Shown here: positions 35,301 through 45,970 of the stretch, piece by piece
Numbering within the stretch: position 1 is the stretch's first letter
Layout of the letters: each line of letters starts with the position of its first letter
DNA from: Steinernema hermaphroditum
Lineage: Eukaryota > Nematoda > Chromadorea > Rhabditida > Steinernematidae
Length of the DNA: 64,000 nucleotides
Reading direction: 5' to 3'
Assembly (NCBI GenBank): GCA_030435675.1
Contig: CM059624.1
Span: forward strand, 13,478,769-13,542,768
Notes under the pieces: model-generated
What the model was told of the DNA's origin: nothing
Databases searched by the model: none
The model's input: the letters and a program-made list of their open reading frames with translations, nothing else
Program-made: the position numbers and the translations under genes

Positions 35301-37780
35301 TTCGATCGTTCTGCTTCCATGATATCCGTGCGATTTGGGTCTGCCTTGCACTTCCAAAAAACAACGACTGTTTCCGTTCGTACACTGCAACGTTGGCACT
35401 AACGCTTCTCTAATAAGAAGAGCTCGCTAACTGTCCCACCGATTGGACTGAAACTTGGCAGAGAGATAGACATGGTAGAGTGTAGCAAAGCCTGATAGGT
35501 GAGTGGAGGGTTTAAGCTGTAAATGTAGGGTCACCTGGTGCGATGCCACTGATGCCCCAAAATATACGGTGGTCTTGTTAGTATTCATTGTTCTTTGACC
35601 GGTTTTTGAACAGTCTCTCTCATCGTGATTTGACAAGGCTTATGTCCATTCAGAGGTCATGGAAACTCAAACTACGGCGCCTTTTTGGTCATAATCTGAA
35701 TACACCGCTATAGGGACAAAACGGCGATTCAGGAAGTAGCGCTGCACCACTTGTGGCTCGACGCTTTCGCACAACTTCAAATCGGGATAATGTGCGGAAA
35801 ATTGGATGCAAAAGCCACGCGTGTTCCCATGCTCTCGCTGACGTGGGCACAATGCTGTGGAGGGGAAATTTTAGAAAGCGGTGGGCTGAGCGCCATTGTA
35901 TTTAGACAAAGATGAGCATGAGTAAATGTGGTGGTGAATCAGAGGAGCTTTCGTTGACCAACACTAAGACAATAATGCGAATATTACGAAAGCGATTGTA
36001 ATGAGCAGCTTTGGGGAGCTTAGAACGGCTTATCACAATGCCTTCGGCCAAATGTGACTCATTAATTCTTTTGAGATATGCCTTTTATTTTGAACAAAAA
36101 GGAATGATTAATCTCCGGATTTGAGTAAATGGCGTCAACGCTATGTGACTCGTCATGAAAAACCAGAGGAACAGCGGATGTATCAGAAATTTTCCACGGA
36201 GTTAGAACTGAGGATTATTGTAGGTTACAATTTGTAACATTTTATACAACAATTTATCTAAATACAGTGCGGTGCATGATGATAGACTCACCATAAGTTC
36301 TAGTGCTAGTTGTACAATATTTGATCTTTTAGAACTTAGAACCCTAGCTCAACCAGAATTCATTTTAAGTGTTCAGGGATCACTTTTGATGCCGGAAGAC
36401 ACTGTAATAGGTTTTAGCATATACTGACTAACGTGATAACTTTCGACAAAACGCTGAAAGACCCATATTTCCGATCATATAGGAACCCTCGAAGAATTCT
36501 GGTCAACCTAGGGTTCTATGCACCGATCAATGTGCAGACAGAGACAATTTGAGGCCCTTTCTAGACTGATAAGTGCACTTTGAGTGCGGGGGTCCCCAGG
36601 AGTCCACATGTTTTTCAACGCTCTTTCATATGGTGTAAGACACGTTTCGAAAGATTCATCAGATATTGTTGAACTAGCACTTCAATAGGGTGAGTCTATC
36701 ATTATACGCCGCACACATGCACTGTATGTGTAAGTAGCAATGCCACAAAATGGTCCATACAATGAGCTTCAAGATGCTGAAGATCGGGGATGCCAACTGA
36801 GCCGGAGATTAGACGAACCGAACCATCGAATCGGCATCTCTGCTGCACATAGAAATTATTAAGTGCAACACATTTTGAGAAGCATTCTAAACAGTCCATC
36901 ATCAAAGTCGCTTTCAATTACGTCTCATTCAAGGTGGTCTTGCAGCCTTGTTAGTTAAGTCCTAGTTAAGAAGACCGATCCTGCTCGATACTGCTTTTCC
37001 GTATTATCGTTACGTAACTTTTAGTTGCAACTTGAAAAGGAGGGTGAAGGGTGCGAACGATAAAGAGGTACTAATGAAGAAGCATGCCAAATAAGGCTGT
37101 AAAAGTCTACAGGGTTTGTTTCGGCTGCTAGTCTCGAAAATTTGTAGAGACTTTGCGGTGTTGGCGGTGTTGGTTTGTTGACCCTGGTCAACAAACTGGC
37201 AGGCAAGCGATTTACCAGGTCAATCACTTAGGAAAGGCGGTGCATGTCCGCCATTATGCTAATGCCCATACTCGGACTCTTATAACTGTGCGACGGTGGT
37301 TTTTTTCTGTTGCGTTGTCTCATCGATCTGCTGGGTCGTCACATTGAAAATGGGTATGGAGGTTGGCATGTCAGAGTGTAACATAGCTTTCGTGCCTCTG
37401 TCGCCGGTCACTATGACCCTTTTAGAGTACATCTTGTCATATTCTAAAATTTCAGACTCTTCTGATTGTTCACACAAAGTTTCGTGCAATTTGCTTGAAA
37501 GTTTCCTGGTTTCTCGGTCTATTGCAGAACTTTTGGGACGCCCTGTATACGTCCGATATTCTCCTAGTTCGTTTACTCGGAGTCTTGTAACTGTTCAAGA
37601 GTGTTTTAAGCGAGGTGTATCTGTTGAATCGTTGCATTGATCTGCTGGGTTATCACATTAAACGTGGGTCACTTGATTTTGATGCATTGTTATCGGCACT
37701 TCGTTATCACACTGTTGGCATCGCTTTCTGTATGCTCAGCGGATGCGTTTACAGACCACCATCAGTCTTCCGGTTAACAT
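32346..37780. other. 5.4-kb gene-free stretch
   Basis: No coding sequence is convincing. A 20-bp inverted repeat, GCGGTCAAAATCGCCAAAAA (from 34,253) and its inverse (ending 34,532), brackets about 250 bp and could be the ends of a small element. A GACAGCTTCGCTGATATCC block at about 34,299 recurs as ATCAGCTTCGTTGATATCC at about 35,251. A homopolymer-poor segment at 36,200-36,700 shows nothing recognisable. Confidence 0.5.
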
Positions 37781-37784
37781 CAAA

Positions 37785-38741
37785 ATGGAGAAAGTTCCTG
37801 CCCGATTCTACAACTACCTATTTCATCTTATTCAAAATGACGTCAAAAAATTTAAACAATTTTCTCGAATCGGTCCCTTGGCTGATGCTTTTCTCTTGGA
37901 TGCCATAGACATGGAGATTTACATTTCAGACAGGATCTACGTTAGCCTAGAAACTTTTGACGAAGTCCCTTTGCCGTGGAAGGGTGTGGCCTCGTTATTC
38001 ACAAAGATCATCACTGACTTCACGGTGTATATTTTCTCCGACCCCCGCCCCCGTAGAACGCCATCCGAAATTTCAAGGGCTGAGACTGCAGAGTTGATGA
38101 AACTCTTTCTTAAGTCACCGCTTCGAAGAGTCGTGCTGGCTGAAAAGCAATACCTTCCTGGTAAGATCCAAGCTACAGTCGGGAACTTCTGGTCGTTCAA
38201 GCCGTTTCTTCTTCTGCATCACACGCTGACATGTGATATGGATTCAGAGTTCGTTAAGACACCTGAAAAGATGAACCTATTTGCGGAACTTGTGAGAAGT
38301 CGCACAGCGAACGAATTGACACTTCTCGAAGATATTCAGTGGACACCGAGAGCGACATCTATTGTCTTTGATTTTCTGAGAAATCCAAATGCCGCTCTGC
38401 TCGATCACTGCGACTTTGGCGAACATTTCGCGAAGGCCGCCGCCGAAATTATCCAAACGTGGAAAGGCATGCCCAAGTGCGCGATTCCAACGAAAAAACT
38501 TTGGCGTCAGCTTGTCTACAGCGATCTGCGTTTCCTCGACTATTTCAACTTCAAGAGCATTCCTCGCCTCTCGATTAGTTCCATTTCCGATTGGCTAGAA
38601 GACGTAGTCGACGAAAACGAAGAGAATCACTACGGCAATAGAGCGTTCAGGCTTCAGCATCCGATGTTTGAGGAGCACTCTTTGGTTGCCTTCAAGTACA
38701 TGAGCGAAGGCAAATGCGGCGTCGACATTTACTTCGTCTAA
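37785..38741 (+). CDS. Divergent F-box-like protein, single exon
   Basis: An uninterrupted frame of 318 residues. I chose the ATG at 37,785 because the product then begins MEKVPARFYNYLFHLI, aligning with the start of its paralogue at 42,479 (MNGLPLNFYDALLPML); an upstream in-frame ATG at 37,743 would add 14 residues. A second shared block follows (IGPLADAF here, CGTLADEM there). The short N-terminal Leu-Pro-x-x-Phe-Tyr motif with following amphipathic helix resembles the degenerate F-boxes at the N-termini of large nematode F-box families, and the rest (about 250 residues, no transmembrane or zinc motif) would be the substrate-recruiting half. This assignment is inference; no canonical F-box consensus is present. 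An AATAAA lies about 60 bp after the stop. The gene has no introns, unlike most genes in the window. Confidence 0.6.
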   Translation: MEKVPARFYNYLFHLIQNDVKKFKQFSRIGPLADAFLLDAIDMEIYISDRIYVSLETFDEVPLPWKGVASLFTKIITDFTVYIFSDPRPRRTPSEISRAETAELMKLFLKSPLRRVVLAEKQYLPGKIQATVGNFWSFKPFLLLHHTLTCDMDSEFVKTPEKMNLFAELVRSRTANELTLLEDIQWTPRATSIVFDFLRNPNAALLDHCDFGEHFAKAAAEIIQTWKGMPKCAIPTKKLWRQLVYSDLRFLDYFNFKSIPRLSISSISDWLEDVVDENEENHYGNRAFRLQHPMFEEHSLVAFKYMSEGKCGVDIYFV

Positions 38742-39258
38742 CGCTGTAATCTGGTGACAGTAAAGCTCCGGTAGCTCAACTGGTATGCGTAGAAAGGGCA
38801 ACTAAATAAAACAACCGTTTCTGTGCTTTAAGATTGCATCAGTTCCTCGCGAAATTGCACGAAATCGGTCCCCTGTCTCTGTCTGCTAGACAAACTCTGC
38901 AGACAGTGAAAATCATTTCACTAGGCAGATTTGAACGAAATCGGTTGGAAGCGGTGGGGGGAGACAGAGACGTTGTCTGACGAATTTGTCTGACAGACAG
39001 ACACCGAATAGGGGATGTTTTTCTGTACGCCTTTAAAGCGACGATAATCGACACAGTGTTCTGTCTCTGAACGACACCAGTCATCCCAGGGGTTATCCAT
39101 GGCGAGATCGGTTGTTATCGTGTCCCGCGAGAACATCCTTAAGCCAAACGACGCTACCGTACGCATACGACCCCCACAGACTTTCCGTAGAACACATAAT
39201 ACACTATATTAATACAATCTTAATTAACAGAGATCAGAATGAAAAATACAAATAAAAA

Positions 39259-40982
39259 CTAGTAGATGTGAAGGTGTACATGATCGGGAACACCGTACTT
39301 CGTCTTGTGCTCGTCGAAGAGGTCCCTCAGCGCATCGCAGTACTTCTCGTGGAGCGCGTCGATCTGCTTCTGCGTCGGCTCGCCTTCTACCTGCTCTACT
39401 CGGATCGGCGCTCCGACGACGGACGTGATGGGACGGCGCAGTGGGAGAACACCCATACGGTAGGGGAAGAGCGAGGCGCCGGTGATGAGCGGCGGACAGA
39501 GCCCGAACTTGTCCTTGATCCATACTTGCAGCTTTCGAAGCGGAGATCCGCGCGGGTTTTCGCTTTGGACGTAGGCGTCGTTCTCGCCGAAGTGGTACAT
39601 GGGCACCAGGTCAGCCCTGAAATGACCATCGTCCGTACAAACATCCCGATCTGAGTTGCCGTACCCGAACTTGAGTGCGAAGCGGCAGAATCCTTTGCGA
39701 GAAGCGAGTTTCAGGTCGAACTGCCCGCTGTGGGCGTCCAGAACCTCTTCCGCGCCGCCGAGGACGATCGTCACCAGCTTGCCTCCCTTCTTCTCTGGAT
39801 CATTCAGCAGGTAGCGAAGGCTCTTGCGGCTGCTCTCAACACCGCCTAAACGGAACCATCATTCACAGATATCACCTCGGCCATACCCATCGCCATTCCA
39901 AACTCTCTTCGCAGCGGGAAGTAGAATTGTCCATTCAGCGTGAGAACGTACGGCGTCAGTCCGGGGAACTTCTCGCTGATGTCGGAGGCTTCCGTGCAGA
40001 TGTTGCCGAACACCCCACAGCACAGAACTCCATGTGGATGTGACCTGAAACGAGAACATGTTAGCAAACAGTGTTCGTCTATCTTTGCATGGTCACAGAG
40101 GCCAATTATCGCTGGTTTAACCGGTTTGCGTTAATTATGTTACAAAACCAAAAGACAACAAACAGGAATTTGGGAAATTCATTCGTGAGTTCGTACAGGT
40201 ACTCATGCGAGCTCAAATAGGGTAATTTTCGAACGCGAATACAGCGAATGCTGGAACATTAAAATGTTCATTTAATACTGCAGCGAAAACGTCGAAAGGA
40301 ATGAAGCAGAAACGTCATCGAATAATGAACACAACAAAGGAATGCAGCTCGGTTTCAAGCGGTCACTGGTCTTTTTTGTCCGCGCGAATAACTTCGCATA
40401 AGTGTGCACCCGTGAAATAGTCTTAGCTGACGCAATGTAATGAAAACATTGGAAATTGGCGCCCGCCTGCATCCAACAGAAATTGGCGGGCAACTAACAG
40501 TCGAAGAAACTGGTTTAGTTAATCGCTAAATATTATGACCAATTCTTGAGATTGAAAGAGAGCAATGGTCGCGCGAATTTACCGACACCATGAGCCACAG
40601 TTCGCGCCAATTTCAAGTCACTATTTTATAAAGATTCTTGAGATAATCTCTGAACACTAAGATAAACTCACCCCAGAATGTAGTTCCTGCCTGGATCCAG
40701 ATCCACCGTCTTCACGAGTTTCATCGGGAAATAGTCCACAAAGTACTTCCAGATCGGCAGCTTCCGCAACCACTGGCTCGGCCGCGATCCTTGCGCCGGC
40801 CGGTCAAAGTCGAAGTAGAACCAAAGTCCATAGGCGACGACCAACGGCGCGAGCGGTGTGAAGAGCAGATATACCGGCAGCCACGAGGTGACAATCGGCA
40901 GAATCAACCACAGGAACACGAAGCAGGCGACGGCGACGGTTTCTAGCCAGCGCTGAAGCATCAAGGCGGCCTTGGAGGACAT
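39259..40982 (-). CDS. DGAT2/MOGAT-family acyltransferase
   Basis: Four exons on the minus strand, 40,672-40,982, 39,887-40,044, 39,665-39,845 and 39,259-39,616, give 335 residues, close to the 335-390 of the family. These enzymes transfer an acyl chain from acyl-CoA to di- or monoacylglycerol in the ER and lipid-droplet membrane. Two hydrophobic segments near the N-terminus (about residues 13-55) form the expected membrane hairpin. The catalytic HPHG motif is at residues 106-109, followed by CGVFGNICTEA, LVTIVLGGAEEVLD, the RKGF block and ADLVPMYHFGEND. The start follows a TTTTTTTCAG acceptor, consistent with trans-splicing. Introns are 627, 41 and 48 nt. The 48-nt intron (39,617-39,664) is a multiple of three with no stop, so retention would add 16 residues between KFG and ADLVP; family alignment shows it should be removed. 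Choice between DGAT2 and MOGAT activity cannot be made. Confidence 0.9.
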
Positions 40983-41329
40983 TTCCTGAAAAAAAGTAAA
41001 CATGAGAGCACACCTAAGTAAGGAGACAGAACTATTAACACGCGAGCATAATAGGTCAAGTGCAATGCGCGGGAGAGCCGAATGGCGGCGGCGGCGCACA
41101 ACAAACAGTCCCCGCGGCAGAATGCGGAGAAACGATCCAGGGGAGAAGAAGGAGCGACGGGGATAGACTATACAGCAGGGAGAGTGTTGTCTGGCAAGCC
41201 AAAGACAAGACGGTGAAGGAGGTGTGACCGTTCGAGAGGCTCTAACGAGGCTCGTATCTAATCAAACTGGAATTTAAGAGGTGGTGATGTCACGTGAAGC
41301 AACCATTATTGTTGGGAAAAGTGACACGA

Positions 41330-41900
41330 ACAGCTGCGACTCGAATTTGAAAGAAAGAGGGAATGAAATCATAGTTTGAAGGAAAGATCAGAAGTGGAAA
41401 TACCTGAGATGAGACAAATAGACATGTATACAAAAACGGACAATTTCGACCGCTTTCTACGCGCACAGCAATCGTAGACTTTCTTTGCGCGCAGTCACTA
41501 AATGCATTTCATTTGAAGCAACGTCTAAATGGTTAACAACGAAAATCAGCGAAAAAAAGGGCTAAAACATATAAAAACAGTTTCGACCGCTTTCCGTGCA
41601 CACCCTTTCCGCGCGCTGCGAAAATACTTAAGATGAGACAAATGGACAAACGAAAACAGGCAATTCCGGCCGCTTCGTTTGGAAAAATGATACGAAAATG
41701 TGCGAATTGAAATTTGAAAGAAGGAATGGTTAATGAAATCAAAGGTCCGAAGGAAAGATCAGATGTGGAACCGCTTTTTCGACTGCTTCCCATAGCAATC
41801 GTACACGGCGCTGTCTCTGAATACATTCATTTGAAGCAATGTCTAAAGAATGGACCGGTTGTAAGCAGCATGAAATAAGAAAAATATGGGCATTTGCGAC
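41330..41900. repeat. Locally duplicated blocks upstream of the acyltransferase gene
   Basis: TTTGAAAGAAnnAGGAATG... with GAAGGAAAGATCAGA occurs at about 41,346-41,400 and again at 41,713-41,770. GCAATCGTA...CATTTCATTTGAAGCAACGTCTAAA recurs as GCAATCGTA...ACATTCATTTGAAGCAATGTCTAAA (41,468-41,528 and 41,796-41,846). CGACCGCTTT recurs four times between 41,450 and 41,905. This looks like an old duplication of about 330-370 bp. Confidence 0.6.
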
Positions 41901-42139
41901 CGCTTTACAGATCAGATGAAGATATTCCACACACGGCTCAAACGCACGAAAACACGTAAATAAAATTGCAGGCAAGAAAGTAGGAACAGACAGAAAGCCG
42001 AGACACGAAAAAGAACAATTTCAAGCGTCTCCAGCGGAGACTCTCCACATTTTCTCCACATCTTCACAAAATTTGGGCGCGCGCGTTAGACGCTCACCAT
42101 GAGACAAAAATTGCAGTTCACGTCTGTATACAATTTTGT

Positions 42140-42260
42140 TCGCTGTTCGCTGAAATGAGTTAAGTGAGCGGTCGTTCTTGGCCGTCGCTGTTGGCGCAAT
42201 GACCGTCCCGGCTACCAGAAGGCCTGGAACCGCACACCGGGGAGTCGTAGTCACCCGTGA
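42140..42260 (-). repeat. Family R fragment upstream of an F-box-like gene
   Basis: Contains GAGTTAAGTGAGCGGTCGTTCTTGGCCGTCGCTG, then CCCGGCTACCAGAAGGCCTGGAACC and GGGGAGTCGTAG, i.e. the hairpin core in inverted orientation with a few changes. It ends about 220 bp before the start codon at 42,479. Confidence 0.7.
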
Positions 42261-42478
42261 CCGTTTCCGTAAGTTGACGACTGAAGGATTGCCGAAGAGC
42301 GCCGATCTGTTGTCGATTTTTCGGTGACTGGAGCTTTCCGAGAGGAGAGGATCAGTTTTTCCAAACGATGCATTCCGTTCATAGTTTTTTTTGGTCAGTG
42401 TTCATGCATTACATTGGGCTTTCTTTTGTTGGGTATAAGCAATAGAATCAACACCTCCCCGCAGTTTCGACTTGTGCC

Positions 42479-43399
42479 ATGAATGGTTTGCCTCTGAACT
42501 TTTACGATGCCCTTCTCCCAATGCTTTACATGCGAACAATCAAGAGATTGGGATATCTTGCCGGACGTTGCGGAACGCTCGCAGATGAGATGTTCAAGCA
42601 TCGCTACAATTATGAGCTTAACATTGAAAACGACACTATAATAAGCGAAAAAATATTCAACTACGGTCGATCTGAATTTGAATGTTCGACACCACCACAG
42701 AAGAAGTTTATGGAGATGGTAAGCATAGCTCTCTCTGGATCGAATGAAGGTCCTGTGAAAAGCGACATATCCAAACGTATTCGAGAAGTACAGGAACATC
42801 ATAAGTGTGATTTAGTTGTGATGTCAGATACGGTAAGCAAGAATTGGATCGACTGGGCATGTTCATGGAAGGGCCTGACGGGATTAACGTTTATAGCGGA
42901 GCTCGATGAAACAGCGATCAAACTGTGTCAGCAGCTTGTGGATACATGCAAGCTGAAGGAGTTCGGAGTATGCTATGAGGGTTGTGGAGCCAATGAGTTG
43001 ACGTTGATCAAGAGTGTTCTCGTCCAAGATCAGTTCGAGACGCAACGACTCACCTACTTCGATGCTGCTGTTTTGGAGGAGATGTTCCAGTTCTGCGCAG
43101 AGAACAGTGCACGCCTGAAGGGTAAGAAGATTCGACTACAATGTGGCGATATTTGTGATGTGGCCTCAAAACTTTTTGAGGGGAAACTGGAACTCTGCTC
43201 GAACGAAGAAAGCGAATCCATTGAGAAGGACCATTTCTTCTTCTACCGCACGTTTTTCATGAAACCATCGAAAGCGTATAAGTTTAGCAACGGAGAATCT
43301 CCCGCCTACATCTTTTTCGAATGCAGGGGAAAGGAGAGGGAAGTCGCTGAATTGGAGTTTTTTAAAAAGACCAAGAATTTCGTGGTCCTTCTCGCTTAA
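42479..43399 (+). CDS. Divergent F-box-like protein, single exon, second paralogue
   Basis: A 306-residue uninterrupted frame starting MNGLPLNFYDALLPML, related at its N-terminus to 37,785-38,741 (shared LPxxFYxxL motif and the GTLAD/GPLAD block). The rest is weakly similar in size and composition: residues 120-230 are leucine-rich and helical, with cysteines in CYEGCGANELTLI. The ANELTL string also occurs in the first paralogue (TANELTLLED), which supports common descent. The start follows CTCCCCGCAG by 17 bp, a possible trans-splice acceptor. The product could be an SCF substrate adaptor, which would fit the Skp1-related gene at 53,648, but no biochemical function can be read from the sequence. 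Confidence 0.6.
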   Translation: MNGLPLNFYDALLPMLYMRTIKRLGYLAGRCGTLADEMFKHRYNYELNIENDTIISEKIFNYGRSEFECSTPPQKKFMEMVSIALSGSNEGPVKSDISKRIREVQEHHKCDLVVMSDTVSKNWIDWACSWKGLTGLTFIAELDETAIKLCQQLVDTCKLKEFGVCYEGCGANELTLIKSVLVQDQFETQRLTYFDAAVLEEMFQFCAENSARLKGKKIRLQCGDICDVASKLFEGKLELCSNEESESIEKDHFFFYRTFFMKPSKAYKFSNGESPAYIFFECRGKEREVAELEFFKKTKNFVVLLA

Positions 43400-44210
43400 T
43401 TGCCGTTGGAAGTAGTGTGGATACTTACAGAGTTCTTATGACATATATTGTGTGATTTAATGAGTACCTTTCGATATATAAATAGCTATCCACCGAGAAC
43501 GACGTTTTGTTTTGTTTTGCCCACCTGCATCACTCTCCATTCTCTTGTGTCACGCAGCCCTACCAGCTTCTATGAGCATCAGGTCTACGTCCTGAGTGCT
43601 AAGAGAATTCGGGTTGCTGATGTTATTGGAGAAGCAATATCGGTGCCGTATTCTATCCCATCGTATTTTTATGCTTCCTCTAAATAACAACTAACTAGTG
43701 ATCCGCTGTTCATGTGTAGTCTCACAGACTCTAAAAAGCTAGCTGTTGATCTCCTGGCATGTCAAAACTGCTGAGACAACATCAGAGTCCTCTGTAAAAC
43801 ATAGCAATTTGCTCAGCTACGTAAGTTTTTTTAGATAAACCTGGATGTTATGACGCATGAAAGATGAACACAGGGCTCGCAGGCGGTGTGCCTTAACCTA
43901 AATTCTACCCTATCGTATTTGTTGACCCGTCAGAGCCTAAATCAAACCTTCGATAGTTGCAACTGCGATGAGCTGCGATACGAGAAGCAAACTTTACTTT
44001 CACTGTACTCATGGGCGATACCGACTTGCGTAACATAGCTTTCAGAATCGCGAAGACGGCGACGACCGATGGGTTTAACACGAGGGCTGTGTTTCCACCA
44101 AACAAGGTTCCCTTTTTTCCATTCACTTGTGGCTAGATTTCGATCAAAGAGATTCAGAAGTTCCGTGTTTTCTGCATCACTCCTCAGTGGCAATATAAAA
44201 CTCAATGAAT
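43400..44210. other. Intergenic region
   Basis: A TATATAAATAG at 43,474 resembles a TATA box, but no gene could be built downstream of it. Short frames in both directions have no recognisable content. Confidence 0.45.
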
Positions 44211-44214
44211 TCAT

Positions 44215-44490
44215 CTTCGGGTGGCGGCACGGACGTCAGAGTTGAAGAGCTTCGTTGTAACGCTGCTTCGGCTTCTCTGGGGCGCGGGTGGAATCAGGCG
44301 GTAGTGATGGGCTTCTTGGCAAGACGGTGGAACTACGGCTCCCTGGTGTTCCAGGCCTTCTGGGAGCCGTAGCGTTCATTGCGGCTAAGAAGAAAGGTCA
44401 AAAATGTCCGCTCATTTAACTCACTCGGCTCTGACAGTCTTAGAGAGAGAGCGATTGGACAACCCGACCGATCGCTGGGGGCACAAATAA
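44215..44490 (+). mobile_element. Family R copy directly upstream of a membrane-protein gene
   Basis: Keeps the right half of the family: GGCGGTAGTGATGGGCTTC, the perfect hairpin core (CTACGGCTCCCTGGTGTTCC then AGGCCTTCTGGGAGCCG), CTCACTCGGCTCTGACAG, and the complete terminus CCCGACCGATCGCTGGGGGC followed by ACAAATAAAA. The end lies about 110 bp before the start codon at 44,602. Confidence 0.75.
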
Positions 44491-44601
44491 AAGACCTGTA
44501 TTAGCATCGCTTAGCAAAATATAAAGCTATGCCACTTGCTGATTCGGGCGATATAAGAGCTAACCATGGACCGGTCCTCACAATTCACTCTCAAGCTGAA
44601 C

Positions 44602-45141
44602 ATGAAGATCATTCAAGTGCTTCTCTTCAACTGTCTTCTGCATTACCTCAGTGGATATCCTACCCCACATATGGTAGGACCAGCGATCGTGGAACAACGG
44701 CACAGCGGAGGTCAAATCGTCGCGAACCCCGATGAAGAGCCCGTACTGCTAACGTTTGGTAAACAGTCCTTCTTCGATGAAGAGAATTCAAAGAATGTTC
44801 GGGAAGTTGCATTGGAGCAGAGAAACGGAGATAAAAACCCAGTCTTCTTGATCAGCTACGAAGTAGTCGGAGACAAAATCATAGGAACGGTGAAGGAAGT
44901 CGTCCAAAATGGGGAAGCCGAGGACACAGTGGAAACGGAATTGAGCAGTCTGCTATCGCAGCTCTTGGGTTACCTTGTGACAGCGATAATCTACGTCGCG
45001 CTCCTAATCATCTTAATTTGTCTTTTGTCGTGCGTCTGGATACTCCTCAAGCATTTCCTCAATTGTTTCTGCGCCCCGTTTCAGTTCTGCTGCAGAAGAA
45101 AGAAGAATTCAAAGGAACGTCAAGTTGTCTATCGGTTGTAA
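44602..45141 (+). CDS. Single-exon type I membrane protein, family unknown
   Basis: From the ATG at 44,602 the product is 179 residues, opening with MKIIQVLLFNCLLHYLSG, a signal peptide. An in-frame ATG at 44,566 would put 12 polar residues before it, so I prefer the inner start. The ectodomain (about 115 residues) is rich in acidic residues and valine (DEEPVLLTFGKQSF, VVGDKIIGTVKEVVQNGEAEDTV). One membrane segment follows (YLVTAIIYVALLIILICLL) and a short cysteine-rich, basic cytoplasmic tail (CFCAPFQFCCRRKK), a likely S-acylation site. No domain is recognised. It has no introns and begins about 110 bp after a family R terminus, which may therefore supply promoter sequence. An AATAAA occurs about 30 bp after the stop. 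Confidence 0.65.
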   Translation: MKIIQVLLFNCLLHYLSGYPTPHMVGPAIVEQRHSGGQIVANPDEEPVLLTFGKQSFFDEENSKNVREVALEQRNGDKNPVFLISYEVVGDKIIGTVKEVVQNGEAEDTVETELSSLLSQLLGYLVTAIIYVALLIILICLLSCVWILLKHFLNCFCAPFQFCCRRKKNSKERQVVYRL

Positions 45142-45401
45142 AAGTTCGTTGTAAAGACAATTTGTGCACAATAAAGGAGAAATCCCAAAAACTACTCTAT
45201 AGTACAAATCTCGATAACAACCACACACTACACACCACACGCCATTCGTGTCGAGACCAATCCCCGGGGCTCTCGACGCGATTTCACATAGCATAGTCTA
45301 CTCGGTTTGCTCTCCCTCGCCCGCAAAAACGCACTAATACTTCTTCGATTGATTTCTCGAAATAAAAAAAGTCGGAGACGACACTGTTGTACAGTATTTA
45401 T

Positions 45402-45550
45402 TCAGCTTTCAAACGCGACGAAGATCGCCTCGGAATCATCTTGTACAACTTCTAAGCACAAGTGAAGCAATACTAGAGCTTCCAGGTGCTGAGCCCCATC
45501 CAGGACGACTGGGAGTCCAGAGACGGTGACAGAACGGTCCAGGAGGATAC
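45402..45550 (-). other. Possible isolated terminal exon
   Basis: On the minus strand, after a good acceptor (TTTTACTAG), an open stretch reads LLDRSVTVSGLPVVLDGAQH and continues HLCLEVVQDDSEAIFVAFES to a stop. Amino-acid composition is protein-like, but no upstream exon could be found within 800 bp and the family is not recognised. It may be a relic or a false signal. Confidence 0.25.
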
Positions 45551-45829
45551 CTAGTAAAATTGCAGAGTTGATTGAAAAGCAGTAAAGGTCATGCACTGTC
45601 TTGCTTATAGTGCGCGTCGAGGCCGCTTGTTGTGTTATGTCGAATGAAACGAGTTATCGTTGAGTAGATCTATCGTTATTACAGATGTGTACACACTGAA
45701 CATAGCTCGAAATAGAATTGATCAACAAAGCTAGTAACAACAATCTACCCAAAGCTACCGGCAACAACAACAAGCAACAGCACGAACACACCTAATTGTA
45801 TAACACGACAAAACACAACGGGTCCTCAC

Positions 45830-45970
45830 GGGCGCTCTGAAGAACACTCCTCTACCATACTGATGAAGTTGGGCGGTGACTGTAACAGCGGCTCCCTGAT
45901 GCTTCTCGGGGCCGGGGTGGTTAACAGCAACAAAAGTCAAGAACGCCCACTCACTCAACGATCGATCACT
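45830..45970 (+). repeat. Degenerate family R fragment
   Basis: Retains GGGCGGTGACTGTAACAGCGGCTCCCTGATGC, TCGGGGCCGGGGTGGTTAAC, AAGAACGCCCACTCACTCAACGATCGATCACT. The hairpin core is shortened, since the CTTCTGGGAGCC arm is reduced. Confidence 0.6.

Noticed and set aside
39834..39870. 11-nt or 30-nt intron near the second acyltransferase junction
   Set aside because: A 41-nt intron (39,846-39,886) with a good GTATGG donor closes the phase and fits the family alignment better, so no unusual intron is needed here.
39268..40043. Long plus-strand frames of 122-128 codons
   Set aside because: They overlap acyltransferase exons with clear HPHG and FGEN motifs on the other strand.
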